Below are positions 1 to 11,313 of a stretch of DNA of 42,241 nt, one piece after another. A program made the translations under genes and the position numbers. Where the stretch lies: contig RCAB01000520.1 of the NCBI GenBank assembly GCA_003640385.1, positions 1-42,241 of the forward strand, read 5' to 3'. Numbering within the stretch: the first letter of the stretch is position 1; each line of letters starts with the position of its first letter. This stretch comes from Setaria digitata (lineage: Eukaryota; Nematoda; Chromadorea; Rhabditida; Setariidae). Under the pieces are notes generated by a model. It made no database searches. It was given only the letters and a program-made list of their open reading frames with translations, and was not told the DNA's origin.

Positions 1-60
1 ATTATTATTATTATTATTAATTATTATTATTAATTATTATTATATTTTATTATTATTACA
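1..60. repeat. (ATT)n microsatellite at the window edge
   Basis: Imperfect run of ATT/TTA triplets with interspersed TTAATT units. It is simple-sequence DNA cut by the window boundary, so its full length is unknown. Confidence 0.9.
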
Positions 61-923
61 TTATATGTTGTAGTTAATGCAGAAGAAGACACACTGTCCT
101 TTTCCTTTTTTCCTTTTAATTTCAACATTTAAATCTGATAAGAAGTCCCATATGGCATTATATGTCCCATATAACAATCGAATGTTCTAATCAAATATCT
201 ATTGGAAACCTTACAAGAAAAAGAAAACAAAGAGTTAGAATATTTAGGTTGAAGAGAAAAAGAACAGATGAGGTGAGGTAACGAATAGATTAAACATGTG
301 ATCAAAAAACATTGCTTTTTTTTGTTTTTTCATCATAATTTCTTTATTTGACTTTTCTTGTCTTTTTTCTCAACTATAAATGTGCATCTCTTAAAACAAA
401 TTGAAAATAATAAAATTGAGAAAAGATATAATTATTTAAAAAACAAAAAAGATACATGAGCTATTTCAGAACTTTATGCTATCACGTTTAGATATCAGTA
501 ACAGCTTGTATATTTTATGGCTGGATTTGATAGCACGTTATTTGGCTCCTGTTTTAACATTTTATGATGTCGATGAAATGCACGAGATATTCACGATGTA
601 CCAGTGTGACTATTGTCATATATACATTAAAAAAATTTTTTCCATGCTTATTGTTTATTCTTTTTTTTTTTTGTAATTCAGTATTTAAATAAAATTTTAT
701 TTAAATTCGTTGAAGTATTTATATATATACCTCAATGATCAATTAATCATTGAAATGTCCTACAAACAGTACAATTTTCACCGTCGCATTAATTAAAGAA
801 CTCGTAAAAAAAAAATTGCTTCCATTAATTTTAGAAATAAAAAAAACAATGAAGCATGAATGAAATGATTTTTAAAAGAAAAAGAAAATTTTTCATTGAA
901 TCCGAGAAGAAAAATAATAGAAG

Positions 924-1136
924 ATGATAGCAAAACTTGAAAATTTATTTACTGCTATTGCAAATTTAGATGATATGATGTTGAAACTATTGCCAACATG
1001 TCCAATTTATTCAAATAAAAATTGATGATTTTTCAAAAAAAATATTGGTAAATTACTAGTAAATGAAGAAGATTATCGAAAATTATTAAAATTACTAATA
1101 AATTCAATTATATCAGAAGGAATATTGCCACCATAA
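924..1136 (+). other. stop-interrupted coding-like stretch, possible relic
   Basis: From the ATG at 924 one frame reads 33 codons to 1022, then two consecutive TGA codons (1023-1028), then 35 more codons in the same frame to a TAA at 1134. The translation is rich in Leu/Lys/Asn but not homopolymeric (it contains AIANLDDMMLKLLPTCP and later LLVNEEDYRKLLKLLI). That looks more protein-like than its surroundings. I do not recognise a family. It may be a decayed gene fragment, an inserted piece of foreign DNA, or chance in AT-rich sequence. Confidence 0.2.
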
Positions 1137-1507
1137 AGCGAGTAATTCAAAATTCCTATTTACCGTTTTCTTTTTTTTTTTTTTTTTTTTGATGAAAGTG
1201 ATGACTTTTTAACTTTTTTTTTAATGCAATTTTTAACTTCCCATTTAAGTATGCAGTTTCATTTTCATCTTCAACAGCAAGCTATTTTTACTGTTAGTAA
1301 TTTATTACCTTGTTCACTTTCTCAAAATTTCTCTCAACTTTTCCCTTGTAATCAACATCAAAGTTCTTTCTCCTTTTCTTTCACACTCTTTCTCCCTCTT
1401 TCTTAAATTAATTACCCCCCCAAGTGGCATTTAATTATCGCTAAAAAAAAAGTGATCATCTCCCACTAATTTTGCAAAATTCCCTTTTATCCGACATTTA
1501 CTTTGTT

Positions 1508-1826
1508 TTTGTTGTTATCATTGTTTTAATAGTTCTTTTAACCAAACAATCACTGTGTTACTGTTGTTGCTGTTGTTGTTATCGCTATTGCTGTTATCGT
1601 TGTTATCGTTGTTTTCGTTACTGCTTTCACATCCTACAACCACAATCTTATTATTATTCTATTATCATTCTTATCATTGCTGTTGTCCTTGTTCTCATCA
1701 TTGTCATCACTGTTATTGTTGGCGCTGTTGTTGTTGCTATCATTATTGCTACCGTTTGTTGTTGCTGTTCCTTATTCTCATCATTCTAATTACCATTGTT
1801 ATTATAGCTGTTCTTCTGGTTTACCA
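1508..1826. repeat. degenerate GTT/GCT/ATT triplet repeat
   Basis: About 300 bases made almost entirely of three-base units of the type GTT, GCT, ATT, ATC and TTA. The period keeps overlapping frames open on the plus strand, giving Leu/Ser/Cys- or Val/Ile-rich translations. The complementary strand reads Asn/Ser/Asp-rich in one frame. This is the composition of a diverged microsatellite, so I do not call the long overlapping ORFs genes. Confidence 0.7.
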
Positions 1827-3045
1827 TTATTAACTATTTCCTATGTAATAAATATTTCAAAATCACTTAAATATTCATTATTTAATTTTTTCTTATTTCC
1901 CCTTCTCCTTTTTCAAATTACCGATTTCAAATATGTTATCAACTTTCCTTGTCTCACTTCCTTCCCTCTTCCACCTCCTACCATTTCTCAATTCAATTTC
2001 TTTTCATCAAATAACTTTATCGAACAGGGAGAAAAAAAAGCAACAACAACAACAAAGTCATGAAAATTAATTATTTCTTTCTTTTCTTTTTTCCTTATCC
2101 TTTTTTTCTCCTTATTCCCTGGAAAAAAAAAAGGAAAAAAAAAAGGAAAAATTTAAATCGTAAATTTAACGTATATCTTGGTGAACGATAAATTGTTCCT
2201 TAATCAAATTCTCTCAAAAAGACATGTATGCTATCTTTGTATTTCTATTCTTTCTTTTTTCCTTTTAATTTAAATTATATTTGTATAAAATTTTTTGCCC
2301 TCTTTTTTACCTTTGAGTCATTCCCATTCATTAGTGATCCTCAAATCTATTACCTCCTATTGTTTTGGGGTCATTTTTGAGAATTCAAAAATAATTGAAG
2401 CAAAAAGAATGAGTCGTTTTTTTTCTTTCTTTTCTATCTAATTTTACTCAAAAATTTTAAATTTCAATTCCAGGTTGACATTTATGTTTAAAAAAGAAAA
2501 AAAGGAATTACCTGTATTTTTGTTTTATGACATTTTGTTATTAACCTGAAATCAAATTATTATCACATCAAGGCAAAAATCAGGTTACCTGTTCTTTCTC
2601 CTTTTTTTGCCTAATTTTGTTTAAAAATTTTAATTCCAATTTGTCATTTATTCATTTTAAAAAAAAGCAAAGAAAAAGAAATTACTCTTATTCTTATTTT
2701 ATAACATTTTAATATTCTGATATCAATATAAATTATTAATTTTTGTCGTAAGAAAGTTAGCTTAGTTAGTCATTTTTGTGAATATTTTAATTTTATCAGT
2801 GAAATATCACTTTAAATGATTGTTTTAACCTGTTTGATTTCATTTCTATAAACACATACCACCAGCAAATTCTTATTCTTTTATCAAAATAATTTGGAAG
2901 TAGACAAAACAAAAAATTGAAATCCATCAAAACAAAAAGAAAATTCAAAATGATAAGAAAAATCTGATAAATCAAAAATCAAATTACTGGGCTTTAAATT
3001 AAAAAGTCTGAAAAATGGCGAAAAGAAAAAATTAAGAAAAAAACC

Positions 3046-3067
3046 CACACACACACACACACACACA
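3046..3067. repeat. (CA)n microsatellite
   Basis: Eleven consecutive CA units following a poly-A/C stretch; simple dinucleotide repeat. Confidence 0.9.
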
Positions 3068-4251
3068 TACAGGAAAAAAGAAACAAAGGAAAAACGAATT
3101 TTTTTTTTATTTATTTTTTTCTAACGTTTTTGCAAAGGAATTGAAATCACAGTTGATTATAATCTTCTGATTTTAACTGATTACACTTTTTCCACTCCTG
3201 TTACCTTGAGTCTGTTTTAAAAAGCATGTTAAAAAAAAATCCTGTTATTCGTTGAATTTATTGAAATCCTTTAAATTTACAATTTCTGTGAGATCATAAT
3301 CTACCAAAAATGTTTCAACAAGAATGCATTATAACTAGCCCGCAAAATAATTTGCTTTACCTGAATTGATTTAAAAAAAAAAAGTGAAAAATTATTGATT
3401 TTTGACTTAAATTTTTTTTGATCTTAGGATTTTGAATTGTTTGCTTACAAAAAAAAGAAAGGGAGACTAATAAAGATATGTATCAATTTGAAATTTAATC
3501 ATTCATAGAAACAATGAATTTCAAATGATTTTTTTCTGGAAGTTAGATATAATAATTAATTAAATATATAAGAGATATAATAATTAATGTAATCAAATGT
3601 ATTAATTTAAAATTTTACATAATGTAACTTTCGAAATTTCACGGGATGTAGAATTTAAAATTTCAAGTTAAACATCATTATTAGCCGGTTTTTAAAGGGC
3701 TAAAGCATACATATGTAGGCAGCGAAAAAAAAAATGTATTTAACTTGAGTAAAAATTTTGAAAATTTTCAACAACCAAATATTAGTATATATAACAACAA
3801 GAATGCGCGAAATTTTTAAATTAATATTTTTCTAAATTAAATGTTTTAGTTTTGTATAAAATACAAAAACAAAAAGAGCTGAATCATACAGAGGAAGAAA
3901 ATTAATTTTGGAACAAAAATCGAATATTTGAATAACATTCTGAAAATTCTGGTACCAACTCCAATTTCTAGTATGGTTTCAATTTAGGAAACTTAATTAT
4001 CTTTATATGACATGCGTTTTACAAATGAAAAGAAAAACTGCACAATCCGTGAGTATGTGGTACGCATTGTTAACAGTGATAAAATGATAAGTGATCACAA
4101 TCAAAGGTAAAGATAACGAAATTTAAAAAATATTTCATGACAATTTTGAGATGTTTTCTAAATTATCAATAAAATCGAATTAGTAAAATTGAATTAGTTG
4201 CAGCTGAATTCAGCATTCGATTCACCATATATTATAAATAGTTATGCATCA

Positions 4252-4280
4252 TTAACTAGCATTTGAAGAAGCAGTCCAAG
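4252..4280. repeat. copy 1 of a 28-base motif repeated at 4719
   Basis: The sequence TTAACTAGCATTTGAAGAAG with the following bases up to GTCCA recurs at 4719-4746 with about five substitutions (second copy begins TTAACTAGTATTTAAAGAAA and ends in ATCCA). The copies are about 467 bases apart, 1.1-1.6 kb upstream of the collagen start. They could be a shared control element or a remnant of local duplication. Confidence 0.5.
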
Positions 4281-4611
4281 AAATTAGAAAAACAAAGTTG
4301 AAAAGAAAGAAATTAGCCCAGTAAGCAGATACATGTAGCCAGTTTTCCTCAGTTAAAATTTTGAATGTAAAATAAACAATTAAACAAAACACATAATTAC
4401 AAAAAAAAAAAAAAAAGAAATGGTGCTAAAAGTGATAAATAATAAGTGAAGGTGAAATTTATCTTCACAATCAGTGACTTCCAAATTTAGTCAAATTCGT
4501 TTTTTTCCGTTTTTTTTTTTTTTTTTTGACACTGTTTTCCTTTTCATTTTTTTTTAACAAGGTGTTTTTGAAGGGAATAATCTGATAGAGTACGATAAGC
4601 TGATGACTGTT

Positions 4612-4621
4612 ACTGATAAGA
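4612..4621 (+). promoter_or_regulatory. extended GATA motif ACTGATAAGA
   Basis: This ten-base word matches the extended consensus known for nematode ELT-type GATA factors. ELT-1/ELT-3 act in the hypodermis, where cuticle collagens are made, and ELT-2/ELT-7 act in the gut. It lies 1.2 kb upstream of the collagen start codon and has weaker GATA words close by (CTGATAGAG at 4582, CGATAAGC at 4593). The assignment to collagen control is inference from position and family knowledge. Confidence 0.4.
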
Positions 4622-4685
4622 GTCTACAATGATGGGATGATGTGAGGCATAAAGAATCAAAATATTCAAATATCCCCTGGGATAA

Positions 4686-4764
4686 ATGGGTAGGACATTC
4701 TTGTCACATTGTGTCACCTTAACTAGTATTTAAAGAAACGATCCAGGTGATGTTTCCTACCCAT
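4686..4764. repeat. nested inverted repeat (foldback), 79 bases
   Basis: Perfect 10-base arms ATGGGTAGGA (4686-4695) and TCCTACCCAT (4755-4764) enclose an inner pair TCACCT (4714-4719) and AGGTGA (4745-4750). The centre contains the second copy of the TTAACTAG motif. The element is GC-richer than its surroundings. The arms could form a two-step hairpin in DNA or RNA; function unknown. Confidence 0.6.
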
Positions 4765-4785
4765 TCAGCATAAGAAAACATTTCC

Positions 4786-5108
4786 TGTTCCAAACAATCA
4801 TTCGCTCAGTTCAGTCTTTATCTAAATGTAAATGAAATTTAGCAGTAGTGCGCGATTTAAATAGTACTAGTGATAGCTAGAGATAATAATTTGTAGCGGA
4901 TTGTAAATAACTGGAAATAAAGTGAAAATATTGTTCCAAACTTTCATACGCTCAATTCAGTCTTAGTCTAAATGTAAATTAGGGAAGTGAGGAATTAAAT
5001 TACCATTACCTATAGCAAAAAATAATTTATAATGAATAATAAGTAAATTCAAACAAGAGAATATTGTTCTAAACTTTAATTCACTCAATTCGATTTTAGC
5101 CCAAATGG
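4786..5108. repeat. three-copy degenerate tandem repeat, period about 133-146 bases
   Basis: A block of about 43 bases starting TGTTCCAAAC or TGTTCTAAAC, containing a CGCTCA/CACTCA-ATTC core and ending in AAATG, occurs at 4786, 4932 and 5065. The blocks are separated by diverged AT-rich spacers. Copies 1 and 2 share most positions; copy 3 is more diverged. The array ends about 700 bases before the collagen gene. Confidence 0.7.
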
Positions 5109-5813
5109 GAAAGAAGAAATCATTGGAACTGAAATTAAAACCTGAGACTGGGATGACAATTTGTGTGTGATTGGTAGTAAATTAAAATACTGGGAGATTA
5201 ATGCAATGAACTTATAAAACATTCCAATCGTCAAGGTAGAAACAAATTAGAACTAGAAGCTGATATATCAGGATACGATACATTCTTTCATTGCAGTAAT
5301 TTTTACCGAGATATAATTATCAGTATAAAGAGAATGATGAAATTAATTTACCTTTTTTCTACTGTTTGATTGAAATGACTGTTATTTAACCGATTGCAAT
5401 TTGCTTCTTTTTTATTTTCATAATTTACTTATCTGTTACTAATTTTTTTTCAACTGATAGCAGTTTTAATTTAACTGATGGTAAATTAATTCTCAATCCT
5501 ATTTATTTTAATATTAGTAGTTATCGTCATAATTTGTCATCTTTACATTTCCAAAACAATTATTTTTTCATTCTTTAGTTTATTGCATATTTAGCTTCAT
5601 TATTATCATTCCATTAACGAGAAAAAAAAAACTAGTTTAAAACCAAAAAATGTAATAATAATTCGTTTTCTTCAATGCAAACTTTTAATTTGACTTTATT
5701 GTAAATTTGTAAATGATTAATTTTTCCCCAATTCCTTATTATCTTTTTTCTCAAAAAAAAAGAAATTTTCATCAGTATGATATTATTAGTTGTAAATGCT
5801 TTGTCTATTTTAG
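5109..5813. other. proximal upstream region of the collagen gene
   Basis: About 700 AT-rich bases without a coding signal. It presumably holds the collagen promoter. No clear TATA box or initiator could be singled out among the many A/T-rich words. It ends in a pyrimidine-rich stretch followed by TTTTAG, annotated as a likely splice acceptor. Confidence 0.4.
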
Positions 5814-5833
5814 TTTCTGATAAATCTTTAGTG
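5806..5833 (+). promoter_or_regulatory. candidate spliced-leader acceptor and short 5' UTR of the collagen gene
   Basis: CTATTTTAG ends at 5813, 20 bases before the ATG at 5834. It matches the nematode 3' splice consensus and is positioned like the trans-splice sites used for many nematode mRNAs. If used, it removes the upstream in-frame ATG at 5777, whose extra residues do not resemble a collagen N-terminus. That decides the start in favour of 5834. Confidence 0.5.
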
Positions 5834-8732
5834 ATGAATCTGAAAATTGATATGCAAAAGAGAACGATGATAAGAGATGATCAGGATGATGAACCGAACA
5901 AAATTTCCGAAGCTGATATGATCCATTTTCGACGTGTTGCATTTATTGCTGTTGCAATAAGTACTGTAACAATGCTAAGTTGCATTATCATTATGCCAAT
6001 ATCATATCAGTATGTACAAAGAGTACAAAGTACTGTATTAAATGACATGGAATTTTGCAAGGTAAGTTTTCGATTTTTTTTTCATTGTGTTTTTATTCCT
6101 GGAACATTTATATTTATGATATCATGCTAGTTTAATTAGTTAGCTGGTGATTTTTTGTGAAATTTATTCAAATATTTTTCTAAGCTCAAAGAAAAATTTC
6201 GGAAAAAAAAGGAAAAGAGCATAAAATAAAATGAAAAAACAGTTCCTAAACAATCATTTATTATAATCATAAAATTATGATAGCGATTTGAAAATTTCTT
6301 TTAGTTTCAAAAATTCAAAAAAAAAAAAAAAGATAGGTTAATGAGTAATGAGATAAAAGAATTCTTAAGTAATCATTTAATACAATAAATGATTACCTAG
6401 GAATTCTTAGGAATTCAAATTACAAATTTTTGTAAAGTTGTTACAAAAATTTTTTTGTAATAACTTTTTTTTTATTAATTTTTTTTTTTTTTAGTTTTAA
6501 AAATTCATGGAAATAAAATTGGACAAATAATAGAATGATTGATAATGATTATCATGATTGCAGAGTCGCAACAGAGATTTGTGGACAATGATTTGGCGGG
6601 TACAATACAGCAGAGATACCGGAAAAGATAGTCGTACTATTAAATTTGAAAATAAAAATATTCGATGGCTTTTCGGATATAAAAATAAGTAAATATAAAT
6701 GACTATTTGCAAATAAAATTTTTGCAGAAATTTATGATCATGAAGAAAAAATGCAATAATTAATTACTTAAAAAAAAAGAAACAACAGACAAATTTGACG
6801 AAGAAAGATTTCAAAAAATTGAAAATAATTAAAAAAGAAAAGAAAATTAATAAATTTAATAGTAAAAAACATTTTCCATTCCACTGCAGCAATAAATTAA
6901 CAAATATTTCCATTTTATTTTTCCCGCGCACTTCTTTTTGTTTGCAATTAAATTTAACAGAAAATTTTAGTTTAAATTAAAATTTTAGTAATAAAATTAC
7001 GGATGAGCAGAAACGGATGTACCGAAATCGGAACAAGAGACAGCAACTATACGGCAGTGATGATAATGAAAGAGGGAAAAGTGTTGACGATGGATATGAT
7101 GGAGTGCATGAAAATCCATATGGATTAACAGGAAAGGATAGGAGAATGGAACAGAAAGAAAAATGTCAAATTTTGAAAAATTTGTATTATCCATTAATTT
7201 TAATGAAATTATCTTTTTAATTTTTTTCAATTTTAAATTAAAAAAAAAAATAGAAAAGCAGGAATTTGGTATTTTCCAAATTTTTAAACTAAATTTCAAT
7301 TTTCTTGTTGTTATTACTATCTTTCTTTCTCTCCTACTTGCATTTTTTACATTTGATATAAGTTGTTTTTAAAATTTGATTTTGCTGAAAGAAAAAAAAT
7401 TCAATGATTCATGTTATGAACAAATTTTTAGCTTTTTTTTTCCTTTCATCTAAACTTCCAATAATTTATTGAATATTTCTCATTTAATTTGTTGTAAAAT
7501 GAATTTTGAAATTAGCTAATATTTATTAAGTTCAAAAGTGAAGTAGCTGAGCGCAATTAATTTTTGTATTTAATTTCTAAAGCACAATTTCAACTGAGTT
7601 CTGAAACCAAATAAGCAAGGAATATGAGCAGTTTCAATTAATTAGGTTGCTGCCAATTGGGACCACCTGGATTGCCTGGTCGCCCTGGAATTGACGGGGA
7701 GAATGGTCTAGATGGACAACCAGGACCAAACGGTCTACCTGGAAAAGGCTCGTTTTTCTTCATTTTTTTTTTTTTTTTTTTTTTTTTAGTAGTATATTCC
7801 CATATCATTGTTAAAAGGTCGATAAACAACTGCATATTTATATTTAGATGCGGAAGTAGATTATTCGGCGCAACTAACACCATGCATTAGAAAATGCCCG
7901 CCGGGACTTCCTGGTCTTCCAGGAATACCTGGTGAGAAAGGTCCCAAAGGATATCAGGGTGAAACGGGTGAGCCTGGTGCACCGGGAAAATCAGGCGAAA
8001 AAGGACCTCCAGGAAAATCGGGACCAAAAGGACCACCAGGGATAACAGGTAAGCTCGATCTTAAAATTGGTAGTAGTTTTAATTATTGGATAATTAGAAT
8101 TAATTCTAAATATTCTATAGCAAATGTGCCTATGTAATTTGAAATGAGCAAGAAATGAAAAAATGAAGTAGCACATAGGTGATGCTACATTCACGTAAAT
8201 GAATATTAATTTTAGGACGACCAGGAGATAGAGGAGAACCAGGGAAGCATGTGGTTGAGGTAGGACCATCTGGAGAACCCGGACGACCCGGTGAAGTGGG
8301 ACCACCAGGACCACCGGGACCACCCGGTGAAAAAGGACGACCAGGTGAAAAGGGTCAAGTTGGTATGCCAGGTGATGAAGGAAATACAGGTTTGCTCTTT
8401 CATTTTTCATTTTTTTTTTTTGTTAATTTACTTAAAAAAATTATATTTCATTTTACTTCGTATAAAACTCTGGCTTTAATTGAAAATAAAATTTTAGTTT
8501 AATTTAAAAAACTTGAGCTGAAATTTTAATTAATTTAAAAAACTCTGCTCTGTTTTCATTTTCAATTAAAGCTTTAAAGCTTATTACATTTTTTCTTCCA
8601 TATTTTTTTTCTAAAGGTTCGTTGGGTAAGCAAGGAAAGTCGGGAGTTCCCGGACCAGATGGTGAAGCAGGTCCAAAAGGCAGCTGTGATCACTGTCCAA
8701 CACCACGATTACCTCCGGGTTATTACCAGTAA
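5834..8732 (+). CDS. cuticle collagen, seven exons, 373 residues
   Basis: Structural protein of the nematode cuticle, made in the hypodermis, secreted and cross-linked into the extracellular matrix. Exons: 5834-6061, 6564-6688, 6989-7164, 7646-7747, 7848-8048, 8216-8389, 8617-8732; all phases agree. Residues 1-35 are cytoplasmic, with the conserved FRRVAF motif just before a membrane segment (about 37-57). Residues 126-136 ([11 protein letters not shown]) hold a subtilisin-type processing site after Arg135. Cysteines form three clusters flanking the triple-helical parts: CCCQLGPPG near 177, CIRKCPPG after the DAEVDYS linker, and GSCDHCP before the terminal PRLPPGYYQ. Gly-X-Y triplets fill exons 4-7, interrupted once by VVEV in exon 6. 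Oddities: intron 4 (7748-7847) begins GC instead of GT, and the exon 3 donor (7165, gtcaaa) is weak, so the 176/177 junction is the least certain. ATG 5852 is an alternative start. Confidence 0.9.
6359..6406. repeat. 48-base near-perfect palindrome inside collagen intron 1
   Basis: Arms 6359-6379 and 6386-6406 are reverse complements over 21 bases with two mismatches (inner 11 bases GTAATCATTTA/TAAATGATTAC perfect), separated by a 6-base loop. Immediately downstream (6420-6465) two further self-complementary words of the type TTACAAA-N-TTTGTAA occur. The intron RNA could fold strongly here. Confidence 0.7.
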
Positions 8733-8970
8733 AAGTAGTTCCATATTATGCGACGAAGAGTTGTTGTTGAAATTCGCAACATTTACGTACAGAACGAAAT
8801 TTTGTTTGAACCAAAAAAAAAGAAGAAAATGGAGAAAAACATAATTATTTATTATGGAATTGTTTATTCGAAGCAATTAATGAGTTAGCTTTAATTGATG
8901 GGACTCTGTTAAATGATAAATTTGAAAAATATTTCCTCCTTTGTGTTTTAATTAATAAATAATTGAAATT
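8733..8970 (+). terminator. collagen 3' UTR with poly(A) signal
   Basis: After the TAA stop the first canonical AATAAA is at 8954-8959. It would give a 3' UTR of about 240 bases, longer than is typical for small collagen genes but plausible. No alternative AATAAA lies closer to the stop. Confidence 0.5.
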
Positions 8971-10875
8971 ATCCTTCATTTTACTACCAAAACATATCAT
9001 TGCTTTGATAGTTATCACTGAATGGATTTATATTTGCTAATTATTACCAATTATTTATCCCTTTCAGTGACTCTTTCTTTTTTCAGTTTAACTTTTGGTG
9101 AAATTTAAAGAAAAAAAAAAATATTTGAAATTAAATATCTGGAAAAAAGAATTTTCAGCATTTTTAGAAAAGGCGTTGCAACATTTTGAAATTTTCAATT
9201 TGTGGTCAAAACTAATCAGTACTTTCGCCACTGCATATCAATTTTATCACTTATCACATATCACAACCCTCCATTCATTTTAATTGATGCATTTTTATTG
9301 AAATGATTTTTAACGAAAGAAATTAATTACATTGCTGAATAAACATTTTGAATTGTTAATTCGTAATCAGTCATTAATGAAAATTTGCTTAATAAATTCA
9401 AAATAAAACATAAAAGCATAGTGAAAAGAGTTTTAAAAGCAAAATCTAATTTATAGTTTAAATCGAAACTTCAAATTAAAAAACAAAATAAAACTGAAAA
9501 AAAATCATCCAATTTATAGTAAAACAAATTTGGTAACAATATACAGAATAATATCGTCAAATAATTTACATATTGAATATAACAATAAATATGATTAATC
9601 AATTTTGAAATCATTTCAACATTTTTTTTCAAAGAAAAAAGTATAAAAATTAGAAATATGGAATAGAAATTATCAAAAATCATTTTGACCGATCTTTACA
9701 CACTGAACATGACAATAATATAAACAATTTTTTCATCTCAATATATTTCTTTTAAAAGGGAATATAAAAATTAGAAATATGAAGTAGGAATTATTAGAAG
9801 TCATTTTGATATCATTTCAGTGCACCAGCAAATGCTATATATTTTAATTTGCTAATATTTCTAATTTTTATAGTAAAAAAAAGCTCTTTGCACAATTTTT
9901 ATATTTTCAACAACAACATTCGCTGGCGAAAAAACAGCATTGAAAAAATATTTGTTTTTTTTTTTTCAAAGATCAATTAGAAGGGAATAAAATTAACAGA
10001 AAAAAAAAAAACATCGCATGAAACTTTTACAGAAAATAATGAAAACAAAGGAATACATCACAGTTTTGTTACTTTTTTATTTTCGAAAAAAAAAATATTC
10101 GAAACATTCCCTTTTATTTAGAATTTAAATGGATGTTGACAAAAATTAAAAATGAAAAATATATCATTTTCAAGAATGTATGACTAATGTACGCATCAGT
10201 CCATCCATAAATTTTCCTCTCCAAAAGTTTTTTTTTTAGTAAATTTCAAATTTAAATCTGAACTGTATTACTTCCAATGATTCATAGCATATTTGAGTCG
10301 AAGTAAAAGAAGCAAATAATAAAAAAAAAACTAGAGAAAAAATAAATAAAATGAAAATGTAAATATAACAACCATGTATAGAATATTTCAGTTCATGTAA
10401 AGAATGGATTAATAAATGAAAATTAAAAATACAAGCGAATGAATTAATTAACAGTTGAAAGGAATTTAATTTCAATAACTATCATCCAAAAACTTTCAAA
10501 TTATTACCAAAAACTAAAAAAAAAAAAGAAAAACCACACTTTTCAAACTAATAAAAAAGAATTAACGCTAGATTTTGTTTTACAATTGTGATAGCAAACA
10601 ATTCCTCACCAATACTACGAATATAAATCTATGATATTCACTGAGAATATATTACAGTTTATATTAATTTTAATTAAAATTATTATTTCAAGTTCTTTTT
10701 AGGCAAACATTTTTTAAAATATACGCTCAGGAAACTTCCCTCTCTCACAAACTTTTCGTTCTTTGTCTCGATCCAAAATGGCTTCGTAGTAAACAAATAA
10801 AAAGAAAAAGAAAGACAGGTTATCAGTAATACAATTTGGCTGATCATTAACCAGTCGGAAATAATTTATCACTAA

Positions 10876-11064
10876 TTGATAATGATAATTTATATAGCAG
10901 TGAGAAAATCTGACCGATTTTTAAGATTGAATATCGGCTGGATTTATTGCCTCACGAAGGGCCAATATTTACCGGGACATTTTATTCAATCATTTTTCCG
11001 GATTAGGTCGCCAGACACTTTTGCGCTGTCATATTGGAATCAGTCTTCGGCAACGATATCCTGA
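10876..11064 (+). other. GC-richer patch with a 62-codon ORF, unassigned
   Basis: The stretch is noticeably less AT-rich than its flanks and stays open for 62 codons, including the segment GWIYCLTKGQYLPGHFIQ. No family is recognised and no good splice sites bound it. It abuts the duplicated segment at 11100, so it may belong to the same repeat or mobile-element relic. Coding status is doubtful. Confidence 0.2.
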
Positions 11065-11099
11065 AATAAGTATCCAGCAGGCTTAATATCAAGTTTGTT

Positions 11100-11313
11100 C
11101 TGCTTGAAGTGGCATCGATTCGAAGTAAAATCTCTTGGGAGGGAGGAGAGTGATATGGGAATGATAAGGAGTCAGTGATAGCAAGAAATATGAGGGAGGG
11201 GTAGNTTGCTTGAAGTGGTGGCATCGATTCGAAGTAAAATCTCTTGGGAGGGAGGAGAATGATATGGGAATGATAAGGAGTCAGTGATAGCAAGAAATAT
11301 GAGGGAGGGGTAG
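11100..11313. repeat. near-identical tandem duplication of about 105 bases around an N
   Basis: Copy 1 (11100-11204) and copy 2 (11206-11313) are the same sequence apart from an extra GTG (GAAGTGG versus GAAGTGGTGG) and one A/G change (GGAGAGTG versus GGAGAATG). They are separated only by the undetermined base at 11205. A partial third copy of GTGATAGCAAGAA follows at about 11313. Either a real young tandem repeat or an assembly join of two alleles is possible. The open frame on the minus strand here is a by-product of the repeat. Confidence 0.9.

Larger units (their letters stand above)
61..4251. other. AT-rich non-coding DNA
   Basis: No convincing exon is visible on either strand across about 4.2 kb. 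The stretch is dominated by A- and T-homopolymer tracts (for example T runs near 1170-1190 and 4509-4527, A run near 4401-4415). It also contains a degenerate triplet repeat, a CA microsatellite and a small stop-interrupted ORF, annotated separately. Short ORFs such as the one at 476-676 have no recognisable family features or exon boundaries and are treated as chance. Distal control elements of the collagen gene could lie at the downstream end. Confidence 0.6.

Noticed and set aside
1472..2063. Overlapping plus-strand ORFs of 92-128 codons
   Set aside because: They are kept open by a degenerate three-base repeat and translate into Leu/Ser/Cys- or Val/Ile-rich strings without domains or splice context.
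5777..5833. Upstream in-frame ATG of the collagen ORF
   Set aside because: The extra residues run through a CTATTTTAG acceptor and do not resemble the cytoplasmic N-terminus of cuticle collagens.
7991..8410. Minus-strand ORFs across the collagen exons, including Trp/Ser-rich ones
   Set aside because: They are the antisense reading of Gly-Pro codons (CCA/GGA) of the collagen gene.
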